The notes under the pieces were generated by a model. It had not been told where the DNA came from. It made no database searches and saw only the letters and a program-made list of their open reading frames with translations. This document shows positions 1 to 6,362 of a DNA stretch of 7,979 nt, piece by piece. Origin of the DNA: JBBRCX01 sp038204465 (lineage in GTDB: Bacteria; Planctomycetota; Phycisphaerae; Tepidisphaerales; Tepidisphaeraceae); NCBI GenBank assembly GCA_038204465.1, contig JBBRCX010000157.1:1-7979 (forward strand). Direction: 5' to 3'. Made by a program: the position numbers and the translations under genes. Numbering within the stretch: position 1 is the stretch's first letter; each line of letters starts with the position of its first letter.

Positions 1-1058
1 CCAGTCCTTTGCCTGGGGCGTCTCGCCCAAGCAGCACTTGGCCGCCTCATGCATGTGCTGGCTCAAGTGGTAAAAGTCCAACAGCATCACCTTGATCAGC
101 AGCAGCATCCGGCAGATCTGAGCGGCGATCCACTTGGCCCCGTCGGTCAGCGAGATGCACTGATCGGCCTGCTCGAACGCGACCTGCCCGGCATGCGCCT
201 TGAGCAACTTCCCAAACCACGAACGCGTGGCGATGTTTCTTCTCCTGGTCGTAGAACAGCCCGATTTTCATCTCCTTGAACCGCTCGTCCGATCCCGCCC
301 GCGCCGGCGCGAGCGGCTTGGCGTTGCCTACACCTCCCGCCGACCGCTGCTGACGGCGAATCGCCTGGTTTTCCCGGCGTTTGTCCTTCTCCTGCTGTGT
401 CACCGTCGGCGCCATGACCCCATCCACCCCCGCGTACACACGCGTCAGCGATTCACCGTTTGCGCCCGATTCCACCTTCGCGTCGGCGCTGCTCCAGGCG
501 GCTTTTAGTTCGCCGCTGTTACGCGCTTGCGTGACCGCCGCGGCTTCCGATTCGACCAACTGCCGCAGCCGCTCTTTGCCTACCGGAACGTTGCCGATCC
601 GCGCCGCGTCATCGGCCGCCTGCCTGAAGTCCTGCACCATCCCCAGGCGGCACAGAATCTCCCGCGCCCCCGGCGACACCCTCCCCTGATCGATCCCCAC
701 CGCCGCGTCGGCCGGGAAGGTCCCGCCCTTGCCTTTGGCCCAAAAGTAGCGACGGCTCAACTGAATCTCGCCGTCAGCGGTGATCACCCGCGCGTCGCGG
801 CTTCCCTTGCCCCGCAACGCCGCCGGCCCGTCCGTCGGGGGAAAAAACCGCCTGTGATGCAGACGGCAATCGATCAATCCGCCCTTGAATCATCTCGCCA
901 AAGCAGTCGGCGGTGAGCTTCTGGAAGATGTCCCGGACTTCCCATTCGCTGCCGGCAATCCATTGCCCGTCCGGTGCTTCATCCACGGCCCGCATGGCCT
1001 CTTCCAGCGACCGCTGGAATCGCTCCGTCAACTGACGCTTGAGGACTTCCTTGTCCAT
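1..1058 (-). pseudogene. ISKra4-like DDE transposase with two frame changes, 3' end missing
   Basis: This reads as one transposase only if the frame shifts by +1 twice. Segment one starts at ATG 1058 with a good AGGAGG site 6 bases upstream (1065-1070) and runs from MDKEVLKRQL to about QAVFSP. Segment two resumes near 855 with DGPAALRGKG, then VITADGEIQLSRRYFW, SPGAREILCRLGM, a first likely catalytic Asp in GVDGVMAPTV, and FKEMKIGLFYDQ up to KHRHAF. Segment three starts near 219 (WFGKLLKAHAGQ) and holds a second likely catalytic Asp in ISLTDGAKW and then LLDFYHLSQH, staying open to base 1. The first junction lies at a run of 6 T and 5 C on the coding strand, so programmed slippage is possible there. 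The second has no such run and seems a few residues short of relatives, which suggests an indel. A nonfunctional copy is most likely, but sequencing error in either run is possible. The exact subgroup is uncertain. Confidence 0.72.
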
Positions 1059-1127
1059 ACACGGCCTCCTGAGGTGAAAAACTTTGAACCATCATAACGC
1101 CATTTGCCAAAAACCACGGCCACACCC
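1..1127 (-). mobile_element. Partial ISKra4-type insertion sequence, cut by the left edge
   Basis: The stretch is defined by a transposase-like coding region on the minus strand (1-1058) plus about 70 bases upstream of its start. ISKra4 elements usually have ends beginning GGG. Read on the minus strand, a sequence beginning GGGTGTGG starts at 1127, inside a small inverted repeat (CACCCA at 1123-1128, TGGGTG at 1139-1144), so 1127 is a candidate element end. The other end lies outside the window, so neither the terminal inverted repeat nor the target duplication can be checked. The family call rests on remembered protein motifs, and the boundary is a guess. Confidence 0.5.
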
Positions 1128-1277
1128 AGGGATAGGCTTGGGTGATGGAGAGGCGCATGGCGCTGCGGCGGATACTATGGTGTCACACTTGCTGTCAACG
1201 CCGTCGGATGCCGGCAGTAAATAGGGTTAACCTGCAACCGTGAATCGATCGGGGCTTGTTTCGGGTGGAGGATCGGC

Positions 1278-2018
1278 ATGCGAAGTGGGAACAATCATTC
1301 ATCGAAGTGGAGAGATCGCGAACGGCTGGGCTTCAGCCTGGTGGAGATCCTGGTGGTGATTGGCATCATCGCGATGCTGATCGGCCTGCTTCTGCCATCA
1401 TTGGCGCGGGCGCGCGAGCAGGCGAATAAGATCAAGTGCGCCAGCAATCTCCGGAACCTCACGACGGCGCTGAACGGGTATCTGAACGACTGGAAAAACG
1501 TCGTCTTCTGGCGGGCGCCGAACCTGGCGGACGACGGCGTGGAGTTCTACGTGTATGGCGGGCGCGAAGACGCCAACAGCTCGGGCCCGATCCAGCAGGG
1601 GATTTTCAATTCCAGCTTTCGGCCTGTCCGGCCCATCGTTCGTCCGTTGAACCTGTTCATGTCGAACAACTATGGCGTCTTCCAATGTCCCGACGACGAC
1701 TCGGCGGTGAGTTTCGTTCCTGGTCAGAAGGATTCGAACTTCGGCTTCGTTGGAACGAGCTATATCTTCAACTGCACCGGAACCGTGACCGGGAGCGCTC
1801 CGCCCGGCGGCGGGTTTGCGGGCAGGAGGATCACGCGTGCGAAGGATTCATCCAACGCGATCCTGTTCTTTGACGCGTGCCTGATGTACGACAAGAAGTG
1901 GCACCCGAATAAGAAGGGGAACATCGCGATGGCGGACGGGCACGTGGTCTTCGACGACATCCCGATGCCCGGCGTCTCCTCTCCCTACAACTGGGGCACG
2001 TTCGAAGAGAACAATTAG
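1278..2018 (+). CDS. Type IV prepilin-like protein with C-terminal H-X-DG motif
   Basis: The 246-residue protein starts at ATG 1278, 6 bases after GGAGG (1267-1271). Its N-terminus has a 17-residue basic leader, then G18|F19-S-L-V-E23, the prepilin peptidase cleavage and N-methylation signal with Glu at +5. One hydrophobic helix follows (about 19-42). C54 in KCASNLRNL and C137 in FQCPDD sit where planctomycete pseudopilins of the H-X9-DG group usually have such motifs. The C-terminal signature is H209 to D220-G221 followed by HVVF, with ten rather than nine residues between His and Asp. Family knowledge suggests processing by a prepilin peptidase (PilD-like) and anchoring in or export across the inner membrane; the roles of most paralogs are unknown. 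The gene stands alone here, with no secretion or pilus genes beside it. The N-terminal and C-terminal signatures make the family call secure; the function is open. Confidence 0.9.
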   Translation: MRSGNNHSSKWRDRERLGFSLVEILVVIGIIAMLIGLLLPSLARAREQANKIKCASNLRNLTTALNGYLNDWKNVVFWRAPNLADDGVEFYVYGGREDANSSGPIQQGIFNSSFRPVRPIVRPLNLFMSNNYGVFQCPDDDSAVSFVPGQKDSNFGFVGTSYIFNCTGTVTGSAPPGGGFAGRRITRAKDSSNAILFFDACLMYDKKWHPNKKGNIAMADGHVVFDDIPMPGVSSPYNWGTFEENN

Positions 2019-2319
2019 CGGGAGAGAGGGTCGAAGCGGCCTAAGCAATCGACACAAGTCATCGATCGATCTCCTCTTGTTTCGCGAGTCACTTTAGTCC
2101 AAGCGAATCGCTTCGTTAAGCGGTGATAATCTCGCGCCGCCGAAGCATGGCGGGAGGAATGGCAACCCGGACGTTGAAGGCGAAGCTGGGCTCGGACTGT
2201 GGAGCTCGGGCGGCCATGCAGGACCCCTACGTGGAAATGCCCGAGCTGAACGAACGACGATCAACCGGACGCGCAGCAACCGGAAACAAGTCCGCGTTCC
2301 GTCGTAAGTAACATTCTGG
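2019..2319. other. Intergenic spacer without a convincing gene
   Basis: No credible gene is seen between the prepilin-like gene and the tRNA terminator. A 62-codon plus-strand frame (2123-2311, GTG start) has no ribosome binding site and no recognisable motif. A minus-strand frame crosses the terminator hairpin. A small foldback (CGCTT-CGTT-AAGCG, about 2109-2122) overlaps the near-palindrome AAGCGA-A-TCGCTT (2101-2113). It has no following T run, so it does not qualify as an intrinsic terminator for the prepilin-like gene. Confidence 0.5.
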
Positions 2320-2353
2320 AAAACAAGAATCCCCCGATATCTCAGGGGGATTC
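2320..2353 (-). terminator. Intrinsic terminator downstream of tRNA-Glu
   Basis: A perfect 9-bp stem is formed by GAATCCCCC (2327-2335) and GGGGGATTC (2345-2353) with a 9-base loop. Read on the minus strand the hairpin is followed by TTGTTTT, as expected for Rho-independent termination about 35 bases after the tRNA 3' end. On the plus strand the hairpin is followed by GC-rich sequence, so it does not serve the prepilin-like gene. Confidence 0.8.
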
Positions 2354-2386
2354 CGCGCCTTGCTGCTGCCTGCACGTTGGGGGCAG

Positions 2387-2459
2387 TGACCCCGACGGGA
2401 TTCGAACCCGTGTCGCGGCCTTGAAAGGGCCGTGTCCTAGGCCTCTAGACGACGGGGCC
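2387..2459 (-). tRNA. tRNA-Glu (anticodon TTC)
   Basis: The 73-base cloverleaf folds completely. The acceptor GGCCCCG pairs with CGGGGTC (one G-U) and leaves discriminator A73. The D arm is GTC...GGAC. The anticodon stem CGGCC/GGCCG encloses loop CTTTCAA, in which TTC is the anticodon. A 4-base variable region follows, then T arm ACGGG-TTCGAAT-CCCGT. The 3' CCA is not encoded, so it must be added by nucleotidyltransferase. The gene is solitary, with its own terminator downstream and a plausible promoter upstream. Confidence 0.96.
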
Positions 2460-2495
2460 GGCTCTTTTGCGAAACGCTTCGCCCAGGAGAGCCGC

Positions 2496-2525
2496 ACAAT
2501 ATGCCGACGCCGAGCCCGAAGGCAA
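2496..2525 (-). promoter_or_regulatory. Probable sigma70-type promoter of tRNA-Glu
   Basis: On the minus strand TTGCCT (2525-2520) is followed after 18 bases by TATTGT (2501-2496). Transcription would start near 2488, about 29 bases before the tRNA 5' end. Matches are 4 of 6 at each box, so the call is modest. It is supported by position and by the absence of a better candidate between the tRNA and the divergent gene at 2595. Confidence 0.45.
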
Positions 2526-2594
2526 GGCGCACCGATCGGCCCGGGTCATCCGGCGGCTCGCGCCGGCGAGCAGCGGTTCGGGTAGATTCCGAGC

Positions 2595-3338
2595 ATGCTG
2601 CATTACTTCAAGTTTCGGCAGGATCTTCTCGCGCCCCAGCCCGCGAAGGAAGTCTACATTAAGCGCGGCGCGGGCAAGGGCTGGCCCGAAGAATGCCCGC
2701 CAATCCGGGCCGCCAATTCGTTCGGATTCGATCTACTGGCGAACTTTGACGTCACGTTCGTGCGCTCGCGCGGTGGATGGAAGCTCGAAGAAGATATCGT
2801 TATCGAGAGCGACTTTGACTACGCCGCCCACGAGCGCGCAGACGGAACGCCGCTGCGACAGCAGTACGCGTGGTTCTGGGAGAAAGGACAGAAACTCCCG
2901 CACGCGATCAGCGATAACGTGTACGCGCAGATTCGCAACCAGGTCAAGATCAGCAGCTACCTCTTTCTGAAGACCGACCCGAACGAACTGCTCTACTTCA
3001 CTGACATTCCCAATATGAGCCGCCCCTGGCGGGCGATGACTGCGCTGGTCGACGCCGATTGGTACCGGGCGAGCTATCCATGGCACTGCGTGATCGAGCT
3101 GTGTCAAAGTGAGAAGCGCATCAGGATCCGCAAGGGTGAGCCGCTTTGCCGACTGATGCCCGTACGGCGGGATACCTACTTCGCGGGACAGATGTCGGCG
3201 GCATCATTTGACGATTTTTTCAGCCGGGGACAGGAGTGGCTCGCAACTCACGGGCAGGTTCGGCATGAGGGGACTGTGGATATCACTCGAACCTATGTGC
3301 GGCAGCAGATAAGATCGAAATTCGTGGTGATGACATAG
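2595..3338 (+). CDS. DUF6065-like protein of unknown function
   Basis: The 247-residue protein has no signal peptide or membrane segment and is probably cytoplasmic. It resembles, from memory, the DUF6065 family. An N-terminal block (about residues 33-56, ECPPIRAANSFGFDLLANFD) corresponds to the family's aromatic and small-residue segment. A central part (about 115-150) reads KISSYLFLKTDPNELLYFTD. A C-terminal block has CVIELCQSEKRIRIRKGEP followed by PLCRLMPVRRDTY, like the family's conserved 'P.. Q.QP..R' end of the beta-rich core. No catalytic motif is recognisable and no activity should be assumed. The ATG at 2595 lacks a clear Shine-Dalgarno sequence. The stop lies 57 bases before the next gene on the same strand, so co-transcription is possible. 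The gene is divergent from tRNA-Glu. The family assignment is tentative; the coding call is strong. Confidence 0.8.
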   Translation: MLHYFKFRQDLLAPQPAKEVYIKRGAGKGWPEECPPIRAANSFGFDLLANFDVTFVRSRGGWKLEEDIVIESDFDYAAHERADGTPLRQQYAWFWEKGQKLPHAISDNVYAQIRNQVKISSYLFLKTDPNELLYFTDIPNMSRPWRAMTALVDADWYRASYPWHCVIELCQSEKRIRIRKGEPLCRLMPVRRDTYFAGQMSAASFDDFFSRGQEWLATHGQVRHEGTVDITRTYVRQQIRSKFVVMT

Positions 3339-3395
3339 CCGGCAAAGGATCGTGGGGGACGACCGCTTTGTTCGCGGCTCGCTGGAGCGGGAAAC

Positions 3396-4103
3396 ATGCC
3401 TTCATCGGACCGAACCGAGAATTCCTTCTGGACCCCTGCGTGGCGTTCGATGGTCTTCGTACTCGCGGCGGCATCGATCTGGTGCCTATTGGCCGAGTTT
3501 TATCATCTCTGCTCGATGCGCACGTTTACGATTTGCGCCCTGATGCCGGCGACGGCGCTGCTGGCCGGGCTCGCGCTCTGGGACCGGTTGCGAGGCGACC
3601 GGCAGCTCTGGCGTGCCGTGCTGGTCGGAGCGGCGGCCGGGCTGTTGGCGGCGCTTGCGTACGACGTCTTCCGGCTGCCCTTCGTTTACGCGCGGCAGTG
3701 GGGCATCGCGTCGATTGTGCCGCCGATGGACCTGTTCAAGGTCTTTCCGCGCTTCGGCGCGATGATCCTGGACCAGCCGGTCGAGCAGGCGCACTACTCG
3801 GTAACGGCGCAGCTGGTCGGCTGGAGCTACCACTTCAGCAACGGCATCACCTTTGGGGTGATGTACCTGGCGATGATCGGCGATGCGCGGCGCCGCGGGT
3901 GGTGGTGGGCGATCGTGATGGCGGTGGGACTGGAGTTGGGAATGCTCTTCACCCCTTACCCCGCCACGTTCAACATCCCGCTCACAAGGCTGTTCATCAT
4001 CGTGACGTTATCGGCACACCTGGTCTTCGGAACGGCGATGGGTTGGCTCACGCGCAGCGGGTCCATTCGATGGTCGGCGCTGCAGCCGATCCCGAGGCTG
4101 TAG
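3396..4103 (+). CDS. Six-helix integral membrane protein of unknown family
   Basis: The 235-residue protein starts at ATG 3396, 8 bases after GGAG (3384-3387). About six hydrophobic segments are visible: 17-38, 43-62, 72-92, 137-162, 169-188 and 198-218. Short basic loops such as DRLRGDR (63-69) and DARRRG (163-168) suggest the side facing the cytoplasm. The long loop between helices 3 and 4 (about 93-136) is rich in aromatic and Pro residues, including VPPMDLFKVFPRFG. Polar residues inside or beside helices may mark a functional core: E34-F-Y-H37, Y89-D90, Y145-H146-F147-S148-N149-G150, and E180. I do not recognise the family, and a transporter, enzyme or structural role are all possible. 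It follows the DUF6065-like gene in the same direction and converges on pheT, whose stop is 37 bases away with no clear terminator between. Confidence 0.82.
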   Translation: MPSSDRTENSFWTPAWRSMVFVLAAASIWCLLAEFYHLCSMRTFTICALMPATALLAGLALWDRLRGDRQLWRAVLVGAAAGLLAALAYDVFRLPFVYARQWGIASIVPPMDLFKVFPRFGAMILDQPVEQAHYSVTAQLVGWSYHFSNGITFGVMYLAMIGDARRRGWWWAIVMAVGLELGMLFTPYPATFNIPLTRLFIIVTLSAHLVFGTAMGWLTRSGSIRWSALQPIPRL

Positions 4104-4140
4104 GTGCGATGCCTGGTTTGCCAATCATTGGATGGGTTGT

Positions 4141-6183
4141 TTATGCCCGCAAGGTAGCGTTGAGTTTCTGCCGGGCGGCGCTGACGATTCCCTGCACGCT
4201 GCTCTCCACCTGTTCGCCCGTCAGCGTCACATCGGGGGAGCGGAAGATGAGCGTCACGGTCACGCTCTTGCTTCCCTTCTCCAGCGGTTTTCCGCGGTAG
4301 GTGGTAATGTACTCGAGCCCTTCGAGCCACTGCGGTCGCTCTTCGCGGATAAGCGATTCCAGCGCCTCATAGCGCGTCGACTCGGAGACAACCAGCGACA
4401 GATCGCGCCGCACGGGCGGATATTTCGGAAGTGGCTGCAATTGCGGGACGCGCTGCGCTCCGCTGAGTAAGGCCGACATCTCCAATTCGGCCGCTGCCGG
4501 CACTTCACGCAACGACAGTTTCTCCGCCACGGCGCGCGAGATCTTACCGATCGTGCCAATCCCCGCGACGCCCCACTCGACGCGCCCGCAGGCACCCCGC
4601 GCAAACCCCGATCGATTCTCCGGAACGGCCTGCACGTCCCGCTTCGGATCCAGCTTGTTCAGCAGCGCTTCAACCGTGCCGCGCACTTCGCGAAACTCAC
4701 TGCTTCCCACGAGTGCCAGGCTCTGGCGTTCCTGCACTTCGCCGCCAGGCGCGTTCCAGAAGGTCGCGCCGATTTCGAAAAGCTTCGGATCGCTCGTACC
4801 CGCGTTCTGGTTGCGGGCAACGGACTCCAACAGCCCCGGCAGAAGGCTAGGACGCAGTCGTGCGTTGGCGTCGCGAACGCTGACATCCGCTTTTGGCAGC
4901 GGGCTTGTTGGCGAGACGTTTTCGGCCGGCAGAAAGTCTTCCGCCAGCACATCGCTCACGAAGCTGAACGTTACCGACTCGTAGTAGCCTGCCGCGATGA
5001 GTGTGGAGCGAATCAGATTCACCGTCTCCAGCGCAGGCTCGGGCGGCTTCACGCGAATGGCAATCTCATCGCGCGACGGGATCTTGTCATAGCCGACTAT
5101 GCGCGCGACCTCTTCGATAAGGTCCACCTCGATGTTCAGGTCCAGCCGATAGCTGGGGACGGTCACTTCGATCCGTTCACCGCGCAACACAGGCGCGAGC
5201 CGCAGCCGCGTCAGCGCATTCATCACGAGCTCCACGGGCCACTCCACACCGAGGACCTGCTTGAGCTTCGTCAGGCGAAGTGTCAGTTTCTTCGCCTGAA
5301 AATCATCGGCGCCCGCGGATAGGACCCCGCTGAGCAATTGTCCGCCGGCCGTGTCAAGGATCAGCTGCGCTGCGCGGAGGCTGGCGCGCTCGGCGAGCGT
5401 GGAGTCGATCCCGCGCTCGAAGCGGTAGGAGCTGTCGCTGCGAAGATCGAGCGCGCGGGCAGTCTTTCTCACGGACAGAGGATCGAAGCGCGCCGATTCG
5501 AGCAGCAGGTCGACGGTGGACGCGGAGATTTCCGAATCCACACCTCCCATCACGCCCGCCAGCGCGACGGGGCGAGATGCGTCAGCAATGGCGAGCATGT
5601 CGGGCGTGAGGATGCGCTCCTTGCCGTCAATGCTGATCAGCCTCTCGCCGGCACGGGCGGAGCGCACGACGATTTCATGCCCATGCAACTTCTGGAAGTC
5701 GAACGCATGGAGCGGCTGGCCCATCTCGAACATGACGTAGTTCGTAACGTCCACGACGTTGTTGATCAACCTATAAGGCTCGCCTTCACGGCTCCTGAGC
5801 ACGGCACCGAGCCGGCGGGCCATCCAAGGCGGGCTGGGCAATATCTTCACGCCGCGAATCAAGCGCGCCGTGTAGTGAGGGCACAGCCGTGGTGCTTCGA
5901 TTTGAACGCGGGCGAGCGAGGACGCCGGGGGTGGAACTTCCGCCGCCATCGGCTCAACATCGCGGAACTCACGGCCCATCACGGCTGCCAGCTCACGTGC
6001 GATTCCAACATGGGAGAGGCAGTCTCCGCGATTGCTGGTGACCTCGACATCGATAACGGTGTCGTTGTCCTGAGTCTCAATCAGTTCGACGGGAAGACCA
6101 CCCTGCGTGAGGGCTTCGGCGGCTTCATGGGGGTCAAGCGGACCGGGAAGGTACTCGCTGAGCCACTCCAGGCTGATTCGCAT
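4141..6183 (-). CDS. pheT: Phenylalanyl-tRNA synthetase beta subunit, short form
   Basis: PheT is the large subunit of the heterotetrameric enzyme that charges tRNA-Phe; its B3/4 domain edits mischarged Tyr. I place the start at ATG 6183 (MRISLEWLSEYL, 680 residues), 6 bases after GGAG. An upstream in-frame GTG at 6231 lies before the predicted transcription start and is unlikely. Visible are the N-terminal domain (1-40), TSNRGDC (49-55), the B3/4 editing domain with NNVVDVTNYVMFEMGQPLHAFD-type sequence (141-162) and DGKER/GVMGGVDSEIS, the B5 region, the catalytic-like core with RPSLLPGLLESVARN and LFEIG, and the C-terminal anticodon-binding FDX-ACB domain (about 585-680, KYPPVRRDLSLVV). Normally an EMAP-like tRNA-binding domain of about 110 residues sits between residue 40 and TSNR; here it is absent, apparently cleanly. 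pheS is not upstream, where it often lies, so it must be outside this window. The gene is transcribed away from the DksA-like gene. Confidence 0.96.
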   Translation of the reverse strand: MRISLEWLSEYLPGPLDPHEAAEALTQGGLPVELIETQDNDTVIDVEVTSNRGDCLSHVGIARELAAVMGREFRDVEPMAAEVPPPASSLARVQIEAPRLCPHYTARLIRGVKILPSPPWMARRLGAVLRSREGEPYRLINNVVDVTNYVMFEMGQPLHAFDFQKLHGHEIVVRSARAGERLISIDGKERILTPDMLAIADASRPVALAGVMGGVDSEISASTVDLLLESARFDPLSVRKTARALDLRSDSSYRFERGIDSTLAERASLRAAQLILDTAGGQLLSGVLSAGADDFQAKKLTLRLTKLKQVLGVEWPVELVMNALTRLRLAPVLRGERIEVTVPSYRLDLNIEVDLIEEVARIVGYDKIPSRDEIAIRVKPPEPALETVNLIRSTLIAAGYYESVTFSFVSDVLAEDFLPAENVSPTSPLPKADVSVRDANARLRPSLLPGLLESVARNQNAGTSDPKLFEIGATFWNAPGGEVQERQSLALVGSSEFREVRGTVEALLNKLDPKRDVQAVPENRSGFARGACGRVEWGVAGIGTIGKISRAVAEKLSLREVPAAAELEMSALLSGAQRVPQLQPLPKYPPVRRDLSLVVSESTRYEALESLIREERPQWLEGLEYITTYRGKPLEKGSKSVTVTLIFRSPDVTLTGEQVESSVQGIVSAARQKLNATLRA

Positions 6184-6217
6184 CGGGCGCTCCGGCGGTC
6201 TTCGGTGGAACCGCGAC

Positions 6218-6245
6218 ACTCTATGGGGCACAACGGGCGTGTCAA
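6218..6245 (-). promoter_or_regulatory. Predicted pheT promoter
   Basis: On the minus strand a perfect TTGACA (6245-6240) is followed after 16 bases by TAGAGT (6223-6218). Transcription would start near 6211, leaving a leader of about 27 bases before ATG 6183. Position and the consensus -35 box support the call. The -35 box lies 2 bases from that of the divergent promoter. Confidence 0.6.
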
Positions 6246-6247
6246 TC

Positions 6248-6277
6248 TTGACGCAAGTGCCTGATCTGGTGTATACT
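6248..6277 (+). promoter_or_regulatory. Predicted promoter of the DksA/TraR-like gene
   Basis: TTGACG (6248-6253), an 18-base spacer, and TATACT (6272-6277) form a near-consensus sigma70-type promoter. Start would be near 6284, giving about 79 bases of leader before GTG 6363. This makes the in-frame TTG at 6288, only about four bases from the expected transcript end, an unlikely start codon. Confidence 0.68.
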
Positions 6278-6291
6278 TGCGAATCTTTTGT

Positions 6292-6344
6292 TCCGGGTTC
6301 CCCGGATCTGCGTTTTCGGGGCCGCGCGGGACGCGTCTGATCCG
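6292..6344 (+). promoter_or_regulatory. Foldable 5' leader of the DksA/TraR-like gene
   Basis: Two foldbacks compete. The first is TCCGGG (6292-6297) with CCCGGA (6301-6306), a 6-bp stem with a 3-base loop. The second is CGGATCTGCGT (6303-6313) with ACGCG (6331-6335) and GATCCG (6339-6344), an 11-bp stem containing one G-U pair and a 3-base bulge. They share 6303-6306, so both cannot form together. The second stem ends 8 bases before the ribosome binding site GAGGG (6352-6356). No known riboswitch or protein-binding leader is recognised; a regulatory role is inference. Confidence 0.35.
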
Positions 6345-6362
6345 AAAAAGCGAGGGCTTATC

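Noticed and set aside
1189..1223. Promoter for the prepilin-like gene from TTGCTG and TAAATA
   Set aside because: The spacing of 23 bases is too long; no better pair was found, so no promoter is called. Palindromes TGCCGGCA (1209-1216) and GGTTAACC (1225-1232) are short enough to be chance.
2123..2311. 62-codon plus-strand frame in the spacer
   Set aside because: GTG start without a ribosome binding site, Arg-rich composition as expected from random GC-rich frames, and no motif.
2094..2375. 93-codon minus-strand frame
   Set aside because: It runs through the tRNA terminator hairpin and has no start signal or family resemblance.
4104..4140. Terminator between the convergent membrane protein gene and pheT
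   Set aside because: Only the short palindrome CCAATCATTGG is present, with no adequate stem or T run on either strand.
3368..4300. 310-codon plus-strand frame overlapping the membrane protein and the pheT 3' end
   Set aside because: Composition is Ala/Gly/Arg-rich shadow sequence, and it overlaps two well-supported genes; the 3396 frame has a clear membrane protein pattern and ribosome binding site.
6184..6231. Upstream GTG start for pheT adding 16 residues
   Set aside because: It lies upstream of the predicted -10 box, and PheT proteins normally begin at the M-R-I-S-L-E-W-L type sequence.
5338..6264. 308-codon plus-strand frame opposite pheT
   Set aside because: Antisense shadow of a strongly conserved gene; its length reflects GC-rich codon structure.
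6288..6362. Upstream TTG start for the DksA-like gene
   Set aside because: It lies about four bases from the predicted transcription start and has no ribosome binding site; GTG 6363 has GAGGG at 6-base spacing.
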